Positions 50,297 to 60,164 are shown, counted from the stretch's first letter. The stretch: DNA of 64,000 bases from Anaerohalosphaeraceae bacterium (GCA_035378985.1 DAOSUR010000006.1:62001-126000); one strand, 5' to 3'. Notes: a model not told the origin generated them from the sequence alone. Made by a program: numbers and translations.

Positions 50297-51580
50297 TCAG
50301 CCGGCAAAGTTCTGACAGGTAGGGTCGGGAATGCTGCATCCCAGCCATTCGAGAACAAAAATGGAAAAATCCTCCAAATTCACCCGACAGTCCAGATTGA
50401 AATCGGCCGGACTGAATCCGAGAGAACCGCAGTCATTGTCTTCAATATTTACCCAGACGGGATTCAGAGAAATCCCATAATAGGGAGAAGACGGGTCTGT
50501 CAAAATCGTCAGTTTTACTTTGGTATCATGAACGGCCCGCTCCATCTGGTCGTCATCAAGGGCTGCAACAGCAAAACTTTGCGGGCTTTGCCAGTCGGAC
50601 GAAGTAAACACCCTTTCGGTCGGCAATACCTGAACCTGTGACGGATTCAAAACATCCTCGACCCGAATCGTTACAGGATAAGCACCCGGATTGAACGTCA
50701 GTGACACATCAATCGCATCCGTCCCGCCGCCTTCCCGAACCGTCGTATTCCCGCCGCTTTCTGAAATCAGAATGGAGGCACCCTGAAACGGTATGCCGTA
50801 CTTGGTGCGGAGATAGTCGGCCGTCTGGGAAATCTGCTGAAGAGAAAGTTGGGCGTTGTAAACCAGAATCTCCGCCAAATCCCCATTGTAAAAATCGGGC
50901 CACCACGCCCCGGCCGTATCCACCCCGTTGCCGATGGAAAGATGGTTGCCCGCCGAATCAAAGGTAATCACATTGGCCGGATTATTGCACGTCAGGGGTT
51001 CGGCAATCAAGTCATTCACCGCATAATACAGGCTGTCGTGCCGTCCCCCCTGAGCCATCCGCCGGATGCCGATATGATACACACCGGAACTGACAGGATT
51101 GCTGCCGGCCGGACTGAGCGCATAGCCGTTATTAAACCGGCAGCCCGAGGACCCGCTGGACACATCCACTGCCATCATCCGAGAGGCCGTACCCGAAGCC
51201 GCACCGATTTGGGCCGCCCGTTCAACCGACCCGCTGCTGCCTCCGGTACACATGATAAAAACGGTCAGCCCCGCCGACGGATTCGGTAAAATCCACTGAT
51301 ACGAAACCATCACATCCTGCTCGGCACGGACAAAGTGAACCGCCGGCTTGCCGTTGAGTTGGCCGGTTTTGTAAGTCGGGCTGCCGTATCCGCTGACAGT
51401 CCGCACGGTGCCGTCCACCGAATCGCCGGTCGCTGAGTCCGGCCAGACTGTCACCGCGCCGCCGTCCGTCAATCCCGTCAAGGCATCCGCTTTTAAATGA
51501 ATAATCAGATTCTCCGTCACCAAATCGGCCCGGACGGCCCCGCCCAGACAAAGCAGCAGCACTGCTTTCCACAATCTCAT
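50297..51580 (-). CDS. Secreted LamG-like and Calx-beta-like protein with dockerin-like tail
   Basis: A 427-residue secreted protein. A signal peptide (MRLWKAVLLLCLGGAVRA) is followed by a concanavalin/LamG-like domain (about residues 20-255), then a Calx-beta-like segment (about 260-385) ending near VNIEDNDCG, and a single dockerin-like loop FNLDCRVNLEDF followed by WLGC. The Calx-beta-like part and tail are shared with the protein at 51614-52810. GGAGAACG precedes the ATG. It probably binds carbohydrate or another surface component; no catalytic motif is seen. Confidence 0.72.
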   Translation of the reverse strand: MRLWKAVLLLCLGGAVRADLVTENLIIHLKADALTGLTDGGAVTVWPDSATGDSVDGTVRTVSGYGSPTYKTGQLNGKPAVHFVRAEQDVMVSYQWILPNPSAGLTVFIMCTGGSSGSVERAAQIGAASGTASRMMAVDVSSGSSGCRFNNGYALSPAGSNPVSSGVYHIGIRRMAQGGRHDSLYYAVNDLIAEPLTCNNPANVITFDSAGNHLSIGNGVDTAGAWWPDFYNGDLAEILVYNAQLSLQQISQTADYLRTKYGIPFQGASILISESGGNTTVREGGGTDAIDVSLTFNPGAYPVTIRVEDVLNPSQVQVLPTERVFTSSDWQSPQSFAVAALDDDQMERAVHDTKVKLTILTDPSSPYYGISLNPVWVNIEDNDCGSLGFSPADFNLDCRVNLEDFSIFVLEWLGCSIPDPTCQNFAG

Positions 51581-51613
51581 TTCGTTCTCCGTCAATTCAG
51601 CCGTTCAAATGTT

Positions 51614-52810
51614 TTACGGTCGATAGTCGGTACAATTTCCTTCCGGAAAACTGCACCCCAGCCATTGCTGAACCAAAACAGACAAGTCCGCCAAATCCAC
51701 CTGGCAGTCCTGATTGATATCCACGGCGTCGTACCCCCACAGTCCGCAGTCGTTTTCGTGAATTGAAACGGTCAACGGGTCCGGATGGCGTCCGAAATAC
51801 GGCGAAGCCGGGTCCGTCTGCACCTGAAACATCAGCAGCGCTGGGTGGACTCTGGGTTCTTGGGCCTCATCATCCGCTGCCGTAATGGAAATTGTTCGGG
51901 AACTCTGCCAGGTGCCTGAATCAAAGACAATCTGGGAAGGAACTGCCAGAACCTGAGCGGGCATGGACGAATCCGCAATCCCAACCGTAACCGGATAAGG
52001 CCCCGGGTCGCTGCTGAGACGAACGGAGATTGTATCCGAAGGCCCGCCTTCCCACACAGCCGTGGTTCCGTCTGTCTGCGAAATAAGAACCGTATACGGA
52101 AGAATCTCATCAGGGACCGCGGCCGCAAAAATCTGCCCCCGCTGATTGGCATAACCAGCCGTCAGCGTCATATTTCGGGCATTGGTCCAGAACAGCAGAG
52201 GAAACTGCGCAGCCCCGGTCTCCACAAGACCGCCCATATGACCGGCAATAAGCTCTCCGGAACCCAAGAAACTCACCGACGTATTGCCGTCCAGATTCTT
52301 GGAAGCATCTGAGCCGGTAATCGTATAAACGCGGACAGTCCCGTTGATGCAGCTGACCAGTCTGCCCGCTGCAGCATCAAACGAAGCATACACGACATTT
52401 TCCGCACCGAAATCGACCGGCCCCAGCGTAATGGCCAGAGCATTGTCGGAAAAGTCGGTATCGTTCATGCTGGTCGGCAGCCCCAGTTGATTATTGCTTT
52501 TGGCCGCAAAAATCAGATTTCCGTCCCCCAGATACAACCCGGTCCCGTTCGTGGTGCCGCCGGTTTCAATCACAATGGTCGGCCCGCCCGTCATCATACT
52601 CACATCCGGATTAAACCGGGCCGCCAAGGTAATCTGTCCCGTGGTAATCTTGGTGTGGTCGCCGGCTACACCCGCCCGGGCCGCTGTATAGGTAACCAGG
52701 GCCGAACTGTCATCCAGGCCCGGAACAATTTCACCCGCCTGCACAGCGGCACCCAATCCGACGGCGGCAAGCCATATCAGGAAAGTTCCCGCCTCTTTGC
52801 CGAATATCAT
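51614..52810 (-). CDS. Secreted ARFNPDV-module / Calx-beta-like protein with dockerin-like tail
   Basis: A 398-residue secreted protein. Residues about 25-235 repeat the uncharacterised module of the PEP-CTERM protein at 49425-50216, about 240-350 are Calx-beta-like (ending VSIHENDCG), and the C-terminus has INQDCQVDLADL followed by WLGC. It therefore joins the module of its PEP-CTERM neighbour to the tail of its dockerin-type neighbour. No catalytic motif is visible. Confidence 0.75.
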   Translation of the reverse strand: MIFGKEAGTFLIWLAAVGLGAAVQAGEIVPGLDDSSALVTYTAARAGVAGDHTKITTGQITLAARFNPDVSMMTGGPTIVIETGGTTNGTGLYLGDGNLIFAAKSNNQLGLPTSMNDTDFSDNALAITLGPVDFGAENVVYASFDAAAGRLVSCINGTVRVYTITGSDASKNLDGNTSVSFLGSGELIAGHMGGLVETGAAQFPLLFWTNARNMTLTAGYANQRGQIFAAAVPDEILPYTVLISQTDGTTAVWEGGPSDTISVRLSSDPGPYPVTVGIADSSMPAQVLAVPSQIVFDSGTWQSSRTISITAADDEAQEPRVHPALLMFQVQTDPASPYFGRHPDPLTVSIHENDCGLWGYDAVDINQDCQVDLADLSVLVQQWLGCSFPEGNCTDYRP

Positions 52811-52911
52811 TTGACCCCCTATCCATTTTTCACTTTCTGCAAATCCGCCGGATGGACCGGCTTAAAACCGGTCCATCCAGCGGCACTGTGACGCAAGAAA
52901 CAGAGCAGCTG

Positions 52912-55113
52912 TTATTCCTCAGCAGGATACAGCCCGGAATTCAGCCACGAAGAAGCTAACACCGCAAAATCCGCCAAACCCACCCGGCAATCCGGCTGGT
53001 CACCGGCCTGACCGCCGCCGGCCACATCCATACGAAGGTCCAGATTGTCCGAATTCACACACACCCGCTGCTGCATCACCGGATAGTACAAATCAACCAC
53101 CTCCTCCCAGCTGAGGGCATAGTTGTAAATCTGGATATCATCGAGGTAGCCGTTAAACGGAGACAGCAGAACACCTGTCGTCAGGTCTCGGCCCAGCGTA
53201 CCGAAATAGACCGGATAGAGCGTTTGCGGAACCGCCTGACCGGCGGTGCTTCGATTGGCAACCTGTCCGTTCAGGTAAATAACCACCTCGCCAGCCCTGG
53301 CCGTAATCGCCAGATGTACCCATTGGCCAATCGGCAGCGGATCAATCTGAAGGTCGCCTACACCCGGGATGCCGCCAATCTGAAGCCGTCCGTTATCCTG
53401 CCGGATTTCAATGTAGTAATTGGCAACAAAACTGCCGTCGGTCCGCTGCCGGTTGGCGACAATTCCCTGCCAGGCGCCGTTCGGACCGGCCCAGTTTAAC
53501 CAGGCCGAAACTGTGGTTTCCCCTGTATTCTGAGCGGTCGCCCAGACCCCGGAATCGCCTCCGGCCTGCGGCTGCCCAACAGCCGTCATATCCAGCGATT
53601 GTCCGCCGAGGGTGCCCGGCGTGCTGCTGGAGAAGACCGGGGCAAGGGTCGGTGTCGCATGATGCCCTTCACCGCTTAGATCGAGATACTGACCATTGAC
53701 ATAGCTGCTGCTGTCGCTGTTCAACGTCCAGTGAGCCACTTTCCGCTTGACCCCCAGCGTCGCCGAAGCGGATGCCTCGACGCCGCCGCTGTTGGAAATC
53801 GAGCAGTAGTAGCTGCCTTCATCGGCTTTCTCGATATTGCTGATGGTCAGCGTCGAAGCATAGGTAATGCCGTTTGTGGGAACCGTCACGACCGAAATAT
53901 CCGGATCCGACGTGCTTAAGGGAACATCCGGCGTGCCGACCTTGTACCACGTCACCGTCGGAGCGGACTGGGAAGTAAACTCGCAGGTAAAAGACACCTG
54001 ACCGCCCGGAAAAGCTGCAGCTGGAGCCGGAGAAACCGTCACAATCGGCTTGGAAGGCGTGGCCGTAAAGAACCAAATCGGACCGACCAGATTCGCCGGG
54101 TCTCCCTTGCTCTTGCCCTGAATCTGCTCTTCCACACGCCAGCAGACCACCTGGTCCCAGGTAAAGGTAAACGGAACTGCAACCGGGTCACTGCCGGCCG
54201 GAACAAACGTTTCATACAGCGGAGGAAGAAGCAAATTGGGCTCTCCGTTCTGAACCTGATACACCGTCACAAAATGACCGGTCACTTTCGGATTGGGATT
54301 GCTCATGTTGTTCGGGTCTCTGGCCGGAGTAAACTGCAGCTGCGTAACGGTCAGCGGATTGACATTCGTCGCACCGGTGGCCGGCACAGGATTGTATGCC
54401 CGCAGCTCAAGGGTCTCGACATTCGAAAACACCTGACCGAGCTGGTTGCTGTAGCCGGCTTTCTGAACCATATTCCGGGCGTTGTTCCAAAACAGCAGAG
54501 GAAACTGGGTCGCACCCGTCTCGCAAAGACCGCCCATATGACCGGGAACAATCGCCCCGGAACCCAAGAAACTCACAGATGTGTTTCCGTCCAGGTTCTT
54601 AGAGGCATTGGAGCCCGTAATCGTATAAACCCGCTGCAGTCCGTTGATGCTGGTGACCAGTTTGCCCGCGGCGGCATCAAACGAAGCATAGACGACATTT
54701 TCGGCACCGAACTTCACCGGACCGATGGTAATAGCCAGAGCATTGTCGGAAAAGTCCGTATCATTCATACTGGTCGGCAGCCCCAGCTGGTTATTGCTTT
54801 TGGCCGCAAAAATCAGATTGCCGTCTCCCAGATACAGTCCCGTTCCATTGGTCGTACCGCCGTCCTCAATCACAATCGTCGGCCCGCCCGTTATCATACT
54901 CACATCCGGATTGAACCGGGCCGCAAAGGTAATCTTGGCGGTGGTGATTTTCGCATGGTCGCCGGCCACACCCGCCCGGGCAGCCGGATAGGTCACCAGA
55001 GCCGTACTGTCCTCCAGTCCCGGGACCAGCACACCCGCTGATACAGGTGCACCCAGCCGGCATACGGCCGCAGCTGCTGTCATCAGCCACATCAGAATCT
55101 TCACACTTTTCAT
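52912..55113 (-). CDS. Large secreted ARFNPDV-module / Ig / LamG protein with dockerin-like tail
   Basis: A 733-residue secreted multidomain protein. Residues about 25-240 are the same module as in the two smaller relatives and are closest to the 51614-52810 protein. About 240-370 is a beta-rich segment, about 375-465 an I-set-like Ig domain with DEGSYYCSISNSGG, and about 470-685 a LamG/concanavalin-type domain. The C-terminus has a degenerate dockerin-like loop (DCRVGLADF) with WLNS in place of WLGC. It is the first display gene after the 55219 sulfatase. Confidence 0.75.
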   Translation of the reverse strand: MKSVKILMWLMTAAAAVCRLGAPVSAGVLVPGLEDSTALVTYPAARAGVAGDHAKITTAKITFAARFNPDVSMITGGPTIVIEDGGTTNGTGLYLGDGNLIFAAKSNNQLGLPTSMNDTDFSDNALAITIGPVKFGAENVVYASFDAAAGKLVTSINGLQRVYTITGSNASKNLDGNTSVSFLGSGAIVPGHMGGLCETGATQFPLLFWNNARNMVQKAGYSNQLGQVFSNVETLELRAYNPVPATGATNVNPLTVTQLQFTPARDPNNMSNPNPKVTGHFVTVYQVQNGEPNLLLPPLYETFVPAGSDPVAVPFTFTWDQVVCWRVEEQIQGKSKGDPANLVGPIWFFTATPSKPIVTVSPAPAAAFPGGQVSFTCEFTSQSAPTVTWYKVGTPDVPLSTSDPDISVVTVPTNGITYASTLTISNIEKADEGSYYCSISNSGGVEASASATLGVKRKVAHWTLNSDSSSYVNGQYLDLSGEGHHATPTLAPVFSSSTPGTLGGQSLDMTAVGQPQAGGDSGVWATAQNTGETTVSAWLNWAGPNGAWQGIVANRQRTDGSFVANYYIEIRQDNGRLQIGGIPGVGDLQIDPLPIGQWVHLAITARAGEVVIYLNGQVANRSTAGQAVPQTLYPVYFGTLGRDLTTGVLLSPFNGYLDDIQIYNYALSWEEVVDLYYPVMQQRVCVNSDNLDLRMDVAGGGQAGDQPDCRVGLADFAVLASSWLNSGLYPAEE

Positions 55114-55218
55114 CGTACATACCTCCTGATTTCAACCGTTTTCTTTTGTTTCCGACTTATGTTCTCCGAAGCTTCCGGCCTGTACTCCGAGTCCAGGCCG
55201 CCGTTTGTTCCGTTGTTC

Positions 55219-56763
55219 TTATCCCCGTGCTCCGCGAAGGATGACTCGATTTCCGTCCGTCCAGTTGTCCCGGTAATAGGTGGACACTTCAAATGTATCG
55301 CTGATGGAAGCCATCTTCGCCAGCATCTTGCTGCGCAGTTCGTTCTTTTTGTCCTGATACGAGGAATTGTCCGCCAGATTCGTCATCTGATACGGATCAT
55401 TGATATTGTCAAAAAGCAGTTCCTTCCCATCGACCTTGTACTGAGCATAGGTATACTGCTTATCGCGAACGGCCCGCCATTCGTAGCCGTTCTCCCAGCT
55501 CGCACAGGCCCCCGTATTCTGCAGAAACGCAAACTCCGGTTCCGGCCCGCTCTGCCCCTGCACCAGATGCGCCAGATTCATCCCTTCCACCCGGGAAGGA
55601 ATCGGCAGCCCCATCAGCCCCAAAAAGGTCGGCATAAAATCCGCCGACGAAATACAGGCATCCGAAACCCCTCCGGCGGGAATCCGGCCCGGCCAGCGAA
55701 TCAAAAACGGAATTCGGGCCGCTTCTTCATAAAACGTATTCTTCGCCGCACGACCCTGCGAGCCGAACATTTCCCCGTGGTCGGAGGTGAAAACCACAAT
55801 CGTATTGTCCGCCAGCCCCTCCTCGGACAAAAACCGCATCAGGCGGCCGAAATTCCAGTCCAGATTTTCCGTCATCGCATAATAAATCCGCCGCCAGGTT
55901 TCCAGATTCGCCCGGTCCGCAGCACTCAGCTCCGCCCAGCTGTCCGCATACGGCTCGTCGTTGGCCGGTTTGTAATTGGGCGGATTGGGCAGACTCGTAT
56001 TCGAAAAGTGTGCATAGTACTCCGGCGGCACATTATCAACCGACCACGGAGCATGGGGAGTGCCCCACGAGAGAATCATCGCAAACGGACGAGAGGATTT
56101 TTTCGCATGGCAGCGAATCCAGTCCATCGCCAAATCCGTCTGTCCGTCCGGCTCATAGACCCCCGAGGGGAAATAAATCTTCTCCTGCGACTCCGTATGA
56201 TAATAGCTTCCGTAATAATTATGATGGAAATTATAAGCCGCCCAAAATCCGTTGAATCCAAGCCGATGCATACCCCGGGGCACGAATGAATTCTCCGGAT
56301 TCAGATGGTCTCCCAGTTTATTGGCGTACAGATGCCACTTGCCGATATAGGCCGTATTGTAGCCGGCCCTCGTGAGGACATGGCCGAAACACTCCTGATA
56401 CGGATTCATCCGCAGTTCATTGATAACCATGCCGGTCGTGGTCGTATATTTGCCCGTCATCAGCGTCGCCCGAAAGGCCGAGCAGACCGGCATGCTGGAT
56501 ACACAATTCTTAAAATTCATTGCCTCCTCGGCGAACCGGTCCAGGTTCGGCGTCCGCGCATGCTCGGCACCGGCATAATTCGTCCCGTTCCAATACCTCG
56601 CATAGCCGCAGTGATTGGTTCCCAGCTGGTCCGCAATGACGACAATTAAATTGGGTCTGCTCGAGCCCGAATCCCCCAGCGCAGAGGAAGCACATCCCCC
56701 CAAAACCAGACTCGCCGAGCCGGCAAGGCCTGTTTTCAAAAACGTTCGCCGATCCATCTTCAT
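55219..56763 (-). CDS. Sulfatase (S1 family) with CSAFR active-site sequence
   Basis: A 514-residue sulfatase. The N-terminus reads MKMDRRTFLKTGLAGSASLVLGGC, a Tat-type signal with a possible lipobox. The formylglycine region is VCSAFRATLMTGKY near residue 92, so it follows the CxAxR variant rather than CxPSR. GKWHLYANK near residue 141, SWGTPHAPW near residue 218 and TSDHGEMFG near residue 318 are typical metal- and sulfate-site motifs. It lies between the prepilin-like and LamG genes of the array. Substrate unknown. Confidence 0.88.
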   Translation of the reverse strand: MKMDRRTFLKTGLAGSASLVLGGCASSALGDSGSSRPNLIVVIADQLGTNHCGYARYWNGTNYAGAEHARTPNLDRFAEEAMNFKNCVSSMPVCSAFRATLMTGKYTTTTGMVINELRMNPYQECFGHVLTRAGYNTAYIGKWHLYANKLGDHLNPENSFVPRGMHRLGFNGFWAAYNFHHNYYGSYYHTESQEKIYFPSGVYEPDGQTDLAMDWIRCHAKKSSRPFAMILSWGTPHAPWSVDNVPPEYYAHFSNTSLPNPPNYKPANDEPYADSWAELSAADRANLETWRRIYYAMTENLDWNFGRLMRFLSEEGLADNTIVVFTSDHGEMFGSQGRAAKNTFYEEAARIPFLIRWPGRIPAGGVSDACISSADFMPTFLGLMGLPIPSRVEGMNLAHLVQGQSGPEPEFAFLQNTGACASWENGYEWRAVRDKQYTYAQYKVDGKELLFDNINDPYQMTNLADNSSYQDKKNELRSKMLAKMASISDTFEVSTYYRDNWTDGNRVILRGARG

Positions 56764-56793
56764 TCAGCACCTCCGGTTGATAAACAAACTCTC

Positions 56794-57639
56794 TTATTTG
56801 TACTTGTTAATCCAACTGGGCCACGTTCCCCGGAACCCCTGTGTATCAAAGGCCTTATGCCATTTCAGCTGCCACAGCCGCTTCAGTCCGACCCGGTCGG
56901 CCGACAGATCCAGAAACAGAACGTTCACACTCCCGTTATGCCGGTCCAGACAAAAACGCCTCATCTCATGAGAGGTCAGACAATTGTTGAAAAACTCCTC
57001 ATAGGTGTTGGGCAAAGCCGTGTATCCATGCGGACTGCCCGGGTCATCAAACGGCTGATCATACCGCCAGTCCCGCGGATGACCGCCCCAGCGGAAGCAG
57101 TCCAGAAACAGCGGAATTTGACTGGTCCCCTGATTGACATCCGACCGCTTCCAGTGGTAAGCCAGTTCCCGCCCCCATAAAAGCCCGTCTCCGTCTCGGT
57201 CCCTGTGATCATACGTCCAGTTGTTCACGCCGTAGCTGCTTTTGAACTGCTCCTCGGGAGAACCGGGAGGCACCACCTGCCAGGCATAGCTCCAGCCGGG
57301 TGCAAGAAACTCCTCTTTCGTGGCCGCCGGGCACATCCGCATCTCCTCACCCCCGCCCTGGTAATACGGTTTCAGCGGTCCAACCCACAACACCTGCTGA
57401 TTATTGGCATCAAACGGATCCGGAAAACGGTTTTTGTAATCCGTCAGATACAGGTTCCAAAACGCTCCCCACTGTTTTAGATTTGAGCGGCAAATCACAC
57501 CCTGTGCCTGCTGCTTGGCCCTTTTCAAAGACGGAACCAGAATCGCCAGCAGCATCGCAATAATGGCAATCACCACCAGCAGTTCAATCAGAGTAAACGC
57601 TTCTTTCCTCCGCACTCGTCGCCGCATGTTCATCCTCAT
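56794..57639 (-). CDS. Prepilin-type N-terminal protein lacking the DGH motif
   Basis: A 281-residue prepilin-like protein. The N-terminus has a basic leader and AFTLIELLVVIAIIAMLL. Where relatives have DGH, this protein reads NVLFLDLS, so the glycine-histidine pair is lost while the preceding RHNGSVN is kept. The ATG at 57639 follows AAAGGA; two further in-frame ATGs lie within 12 bases. It comes 19 bases after the FecR gene and before a sulfatase gene. Confidence 0.77.
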   Translation of the reverse strand: MRMNMRRRVRRKEAFTLIELLVVIAIIAMLLAILVPSLKRAKQQAQGVICRSNLKQWGAFWNLYLTDYKNRFPDPFDANNQQVLWVGPLKPYYQGGGEEMRMCPAATKEEFLAPGWSYAWQVVPPGSPEEQFKSSYGVNNWTYDHRDRDGDGLLWGRELAYHWKRSDVNQGTSQIPLFLDCFRWGGHPRDWRYDQPFDDPGSPHGYTALPNTYEEFFNNCLTSHEMRRFCLDRHNGSVNVLFLDLSADRVGLKRLWQLKWHKAFDTQGFRGTWPSWINKYK

Positions 57640-57658
57640 TTCCGTATCCTTTCTGCAC

Positions 57659-59350
57659 CTATTCAAAAACCAGACAGGGCTCTCCAAAGACCGACCAGTC
57701 GTTAAACGAGGTTCGATTGTCATATTCCGGACTGCCTTTGCCGCCGTCCGTGGTCACCAGAGTCAGAAACCGATCCTGATTTGATAAGGGGACAGAAATG
57801 GTCCCGCCCTGACGCACCTGAACGCCTTTTCGAACAAACCGGACCTGTCCGTCCACCAGAACCCAGAAATCCGCATAGGCGGGGCATCCTCCGCCGTCTA
57901 AATACTCATCTGCAATCCCGTACACAGCCCGAAACTCCCGAATCATCCCCGCCGGGCAGGCGGAGCGGATTTTCTCCAAATCAAAGGTAATCCCGGCATT
58001 GCCGTGCATAAATAAAGCCCCTTTTCCGGGAAGCCCGTATTGAACCTTGTTCAGTCGAATGGGACGCGTCAAAAGGGTCTGGTCCGGATAGATAATGCCG
58101 CCCCACCCCAGACCGGATGTATCCGGGAAATCTCGGAACAAATGTCCGCGGCTGGTGATTTGAACCGGCCCGAACTCCCCGTCCGGAATGAAAACGCCGT
58201 CAAGAAACGGATTGCCCCGGACCGGATGGTACTGATGGTCGCTGACCATATGCGTTCCCGGGCGAATCGTGGTCGAATTCGCCGGCAGATAACTGTCCGC
58301 CTTCCACTGACCTGTTACGGTATTAATGCAGGAGCCGCGAAGACCCGTCCCAAAACCGCTGCCGCCGCCGACGATATCCGCCAGGCAAAGATTCTGCCCC
58401 CGCCAAATCGATTCCGATTTGGAATTGATAGCGCGGACAAAATAATCGGACAGGCATTCAATATCGGAAATCTCGCCGGTTTTGCCGGCAACCTTCTTGG
58501 CGTGTCCCTGACTGATTTCCAGATTCACTCGGCCGCTTCGGCCGGCAAGCAGCATCGTCTTGCCCTTCAATACATGCACCTGTGTATCACCCCCGATATC
58601 CGCCTGGACGCCGAACTCCGTCCCTAAATCAATGATTTTTGCATCCGGAGTATAAACGGAAAATCCCGCCGCCTCGCCGGGGGCCCTTACATACACCTTG
58701 CCGTACCGCAGACCGATTCGGTCCGATGCCAGAATCTGAAATTCCGCCGGCCCTTCCAGCACTACTTTCGCCTGATTGTCAAACTGCAGCTCCGCATATC
58801 CTTCCCGCAGCAGCCACTGCTCATCTCCCGTCGCCAGACGTGTCCCTTTCTCCACCGGACCAGCCCTATCCGCCCATTTCGCGTTGATGCTGTCCGACAG
58901 GGTCGCCACCTCCACCCCGCGCCCGAGCGAGGTCAAAAAGCCGTACGCAATAACAAAAATCAGCGCTGCAGCGGAAACCAGCAGCGACACAAGAGAAACT
59001 TTATTCACTCTTGAAGAACACGGAGCGTTTCTGGGCTTTTCCGCCTCCTCAATCGGCGGCGGGCAGGAGGGAATCTCCAGGGCCGGAGCAGACCGCTCAA
59101 AGCTCAGCAGTTCGTTCCATAGTTGCGGGTTGGGCCAGCTGTCCTCCGCCGAAATCCGCTCCGAAAGGATTCCCAGATGGCTCATCCCCACATAGGAAGC
59201 AATGAAATCATAGTAATAGTCCCGCGCCGCCTTATTCGCCTTCAGCAGATTCGTCAGAACCTCAAACTGCTCCGGACTGATCGTCCCTTCCAGCGAAAGG
59301 ACAAACAGCCCCGTCAGCTGTTCGACAAACTGCGGCTCCTTCTTCCTCAT
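57659..59350 (-). CDS. FecR-domain membrane protein, probable anti-sigma/sigma regulator
   Basis: A 563-residue protein. Residues about 1-100 are cytoplasmic and could hold a sigma-binding region. One transmembrane helix is at about 116-139. A FecR domain at about 170-290 shows KVVLEGPAEF, GFSVYTPDAKIIDLGTEFGVQ and the following VHVLKG. The large C-terminal part (about 330-563) is beta-rich and may sense a ligand. Its start overlaps the stop codon of the ECF sigma gene as ATGA. By analogy with FecR/FecI it may relay a surface or periplasmic signal to the sigma factor. Confidence 0.87.
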   Translation of the reverse strand: MRKKEPQFVEQLTGLFVLSLEGTISPEQFEVLTNLLKANKAARDYYYDFIASYVGMSHLGILSERISAEDSWPNPQLWNELLSFERSAPALEIPSCPPPIEEAEKPRNAPCSSRVNKVSLVSLLVSAAALIFVIAYGFLTSLGRGVEVATLSDSINAKWADRAGPVEKGTRLATGDEQWLLREGYAELQFDNQAKVVLEGPAEFQILASDRIGLRYGKVYVRAPGEAAGFSVYTPDAKIIDLGTEFGVQADIGGDTQVHVLKGKTMLLAGRSGRVNLEISQGHAKKVAGKTGEISDIECLSDYFVRAINSKSESIWRGQNLCLADIVGGGSGFGTGLRGSCINTVTGQWKADSYLPANSTTIRPGTHMVSDHQYHPVRGNPFLDGVFIPDGEFGPVQITSRGHLFRDFPDTSGLGWGGIIYPDQTLLTRPIRLNKVQYGLPGKGALFMHGNAGITFDLEKIRSACPAGMIREFRAVYGIADEYLDGGGCPAYADFWVLVDGQVRFVRKGVQVRQGGTISVPLSNQDRFLTLVTTDGGKGSPEYDNRTSFNDWSVFGEPCLVFE

Positions 59351-59892
59351 ACGGCCTCTCCGAAAGCAATCCGCTGCCGAATGCACTGAATCAGTCGGCT
59401 GTGAATCTTCGAAATCCGTTTGAAAACCGCCGCAGACGTAATGCTCAACCGCTCCGCAATCCGAGCCAGCGGCAGATTCTCTTCATACCGCATCTTCAGA
59501 AGCCGCACTTCCTCCGAGATTAACTTCTTCAGACACTCCCGAAGGGCATCCATCCGCTGTTCAAATCGGCTGTCGAACGCTTTCATTTCCGCATCGAGAA
59601 TTTTCTGCATCTCTTCGTCGAAATAAAGGCCCCCCTCGCTTTTCTTCTTTTTGTAGTAAGACAGGATTTCAAAGCGGGCAATCATAATGCTCCAGGCAAG
59701 AAAATCGCTGCCCGGCTGGTACCGGTCAAATTTCTTCCAGAGTACAAAAGTCGTATTTTGGAAAACATCCTCCGCATCCGTCCGGTTGGGGATATAACAG
59801 AGAATAAAAGAAAGAATCCGGTTCTGATTCGGCAGAAAAACCCGCAAAAAGGCCTCTGAAGAATCCAATTTTTCTACGGTGTTTTTGTCCAT
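59347..59892 (-). CDS. ECF-type RNA polymerase sigma factor
   Basis: A 181-residue ECF sigma factor. Region 2 includes DAEDVFQNTTFVLWKKFDRY near residue 38 and FLAWSIMIARFEILSYYKKKK. Region 4 at the C-terminus has an LARIAERLSITSAAVFKRISKIHSRL helix-turn-helix. It fits planctomycete ECF groups partnered with FecR-like proteins. It is the first gene of a 13-gene minus-strand array and probably controls part of it. No certain promoter was found upstream. Confidence 0.9.
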   Translation of the reverse strand: MDKNTVEKLDSSEAFLRVFLPNQNRILSFILCYIPNRTDAEDVFQNTTFVLWKKFDRYQPGSDFLAWSIMIARFEILSYYKKKKSEGGLYFDEEMQKILDAEMKAFDSRFEQRMDALRECLKKLISEEVRLLKMRYEENLPLARIAERLSITSAAVFKRISKIHSRLIQCIRQRIAFGEAV

Positions 59893-60164
59893 AATCTTCT
59901 TTGTTTACTCGTTCCTCCAATGAAACATCCTCAATCCCCCACTTATTAACCGTTTTCTTTCCTCAAAAATGCACCTGAAATTCATTCTTTTAACCCCCTT
60001 CGGCAAACCTGAATATAATATATACTATGCCTATAATATCCTTATTATGCTTATCCAAAAGCCTTACAGAATAGACAAACAAACCCTTAAGGATTCTTAA
60101 GTGCTTCTCCACAAAAGACTTGATATAATTTTCAGACCCCAAACAAAGGAGACGTCTCAGAGCG

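Noticed and set aside
59726..59920. A small open frame overlapping the start of the ECF sigma gene
   Set aside because: It is out of frame with the sigma factor, which has clear region 2 and region 4 motifs; its translation has no recognisable features.
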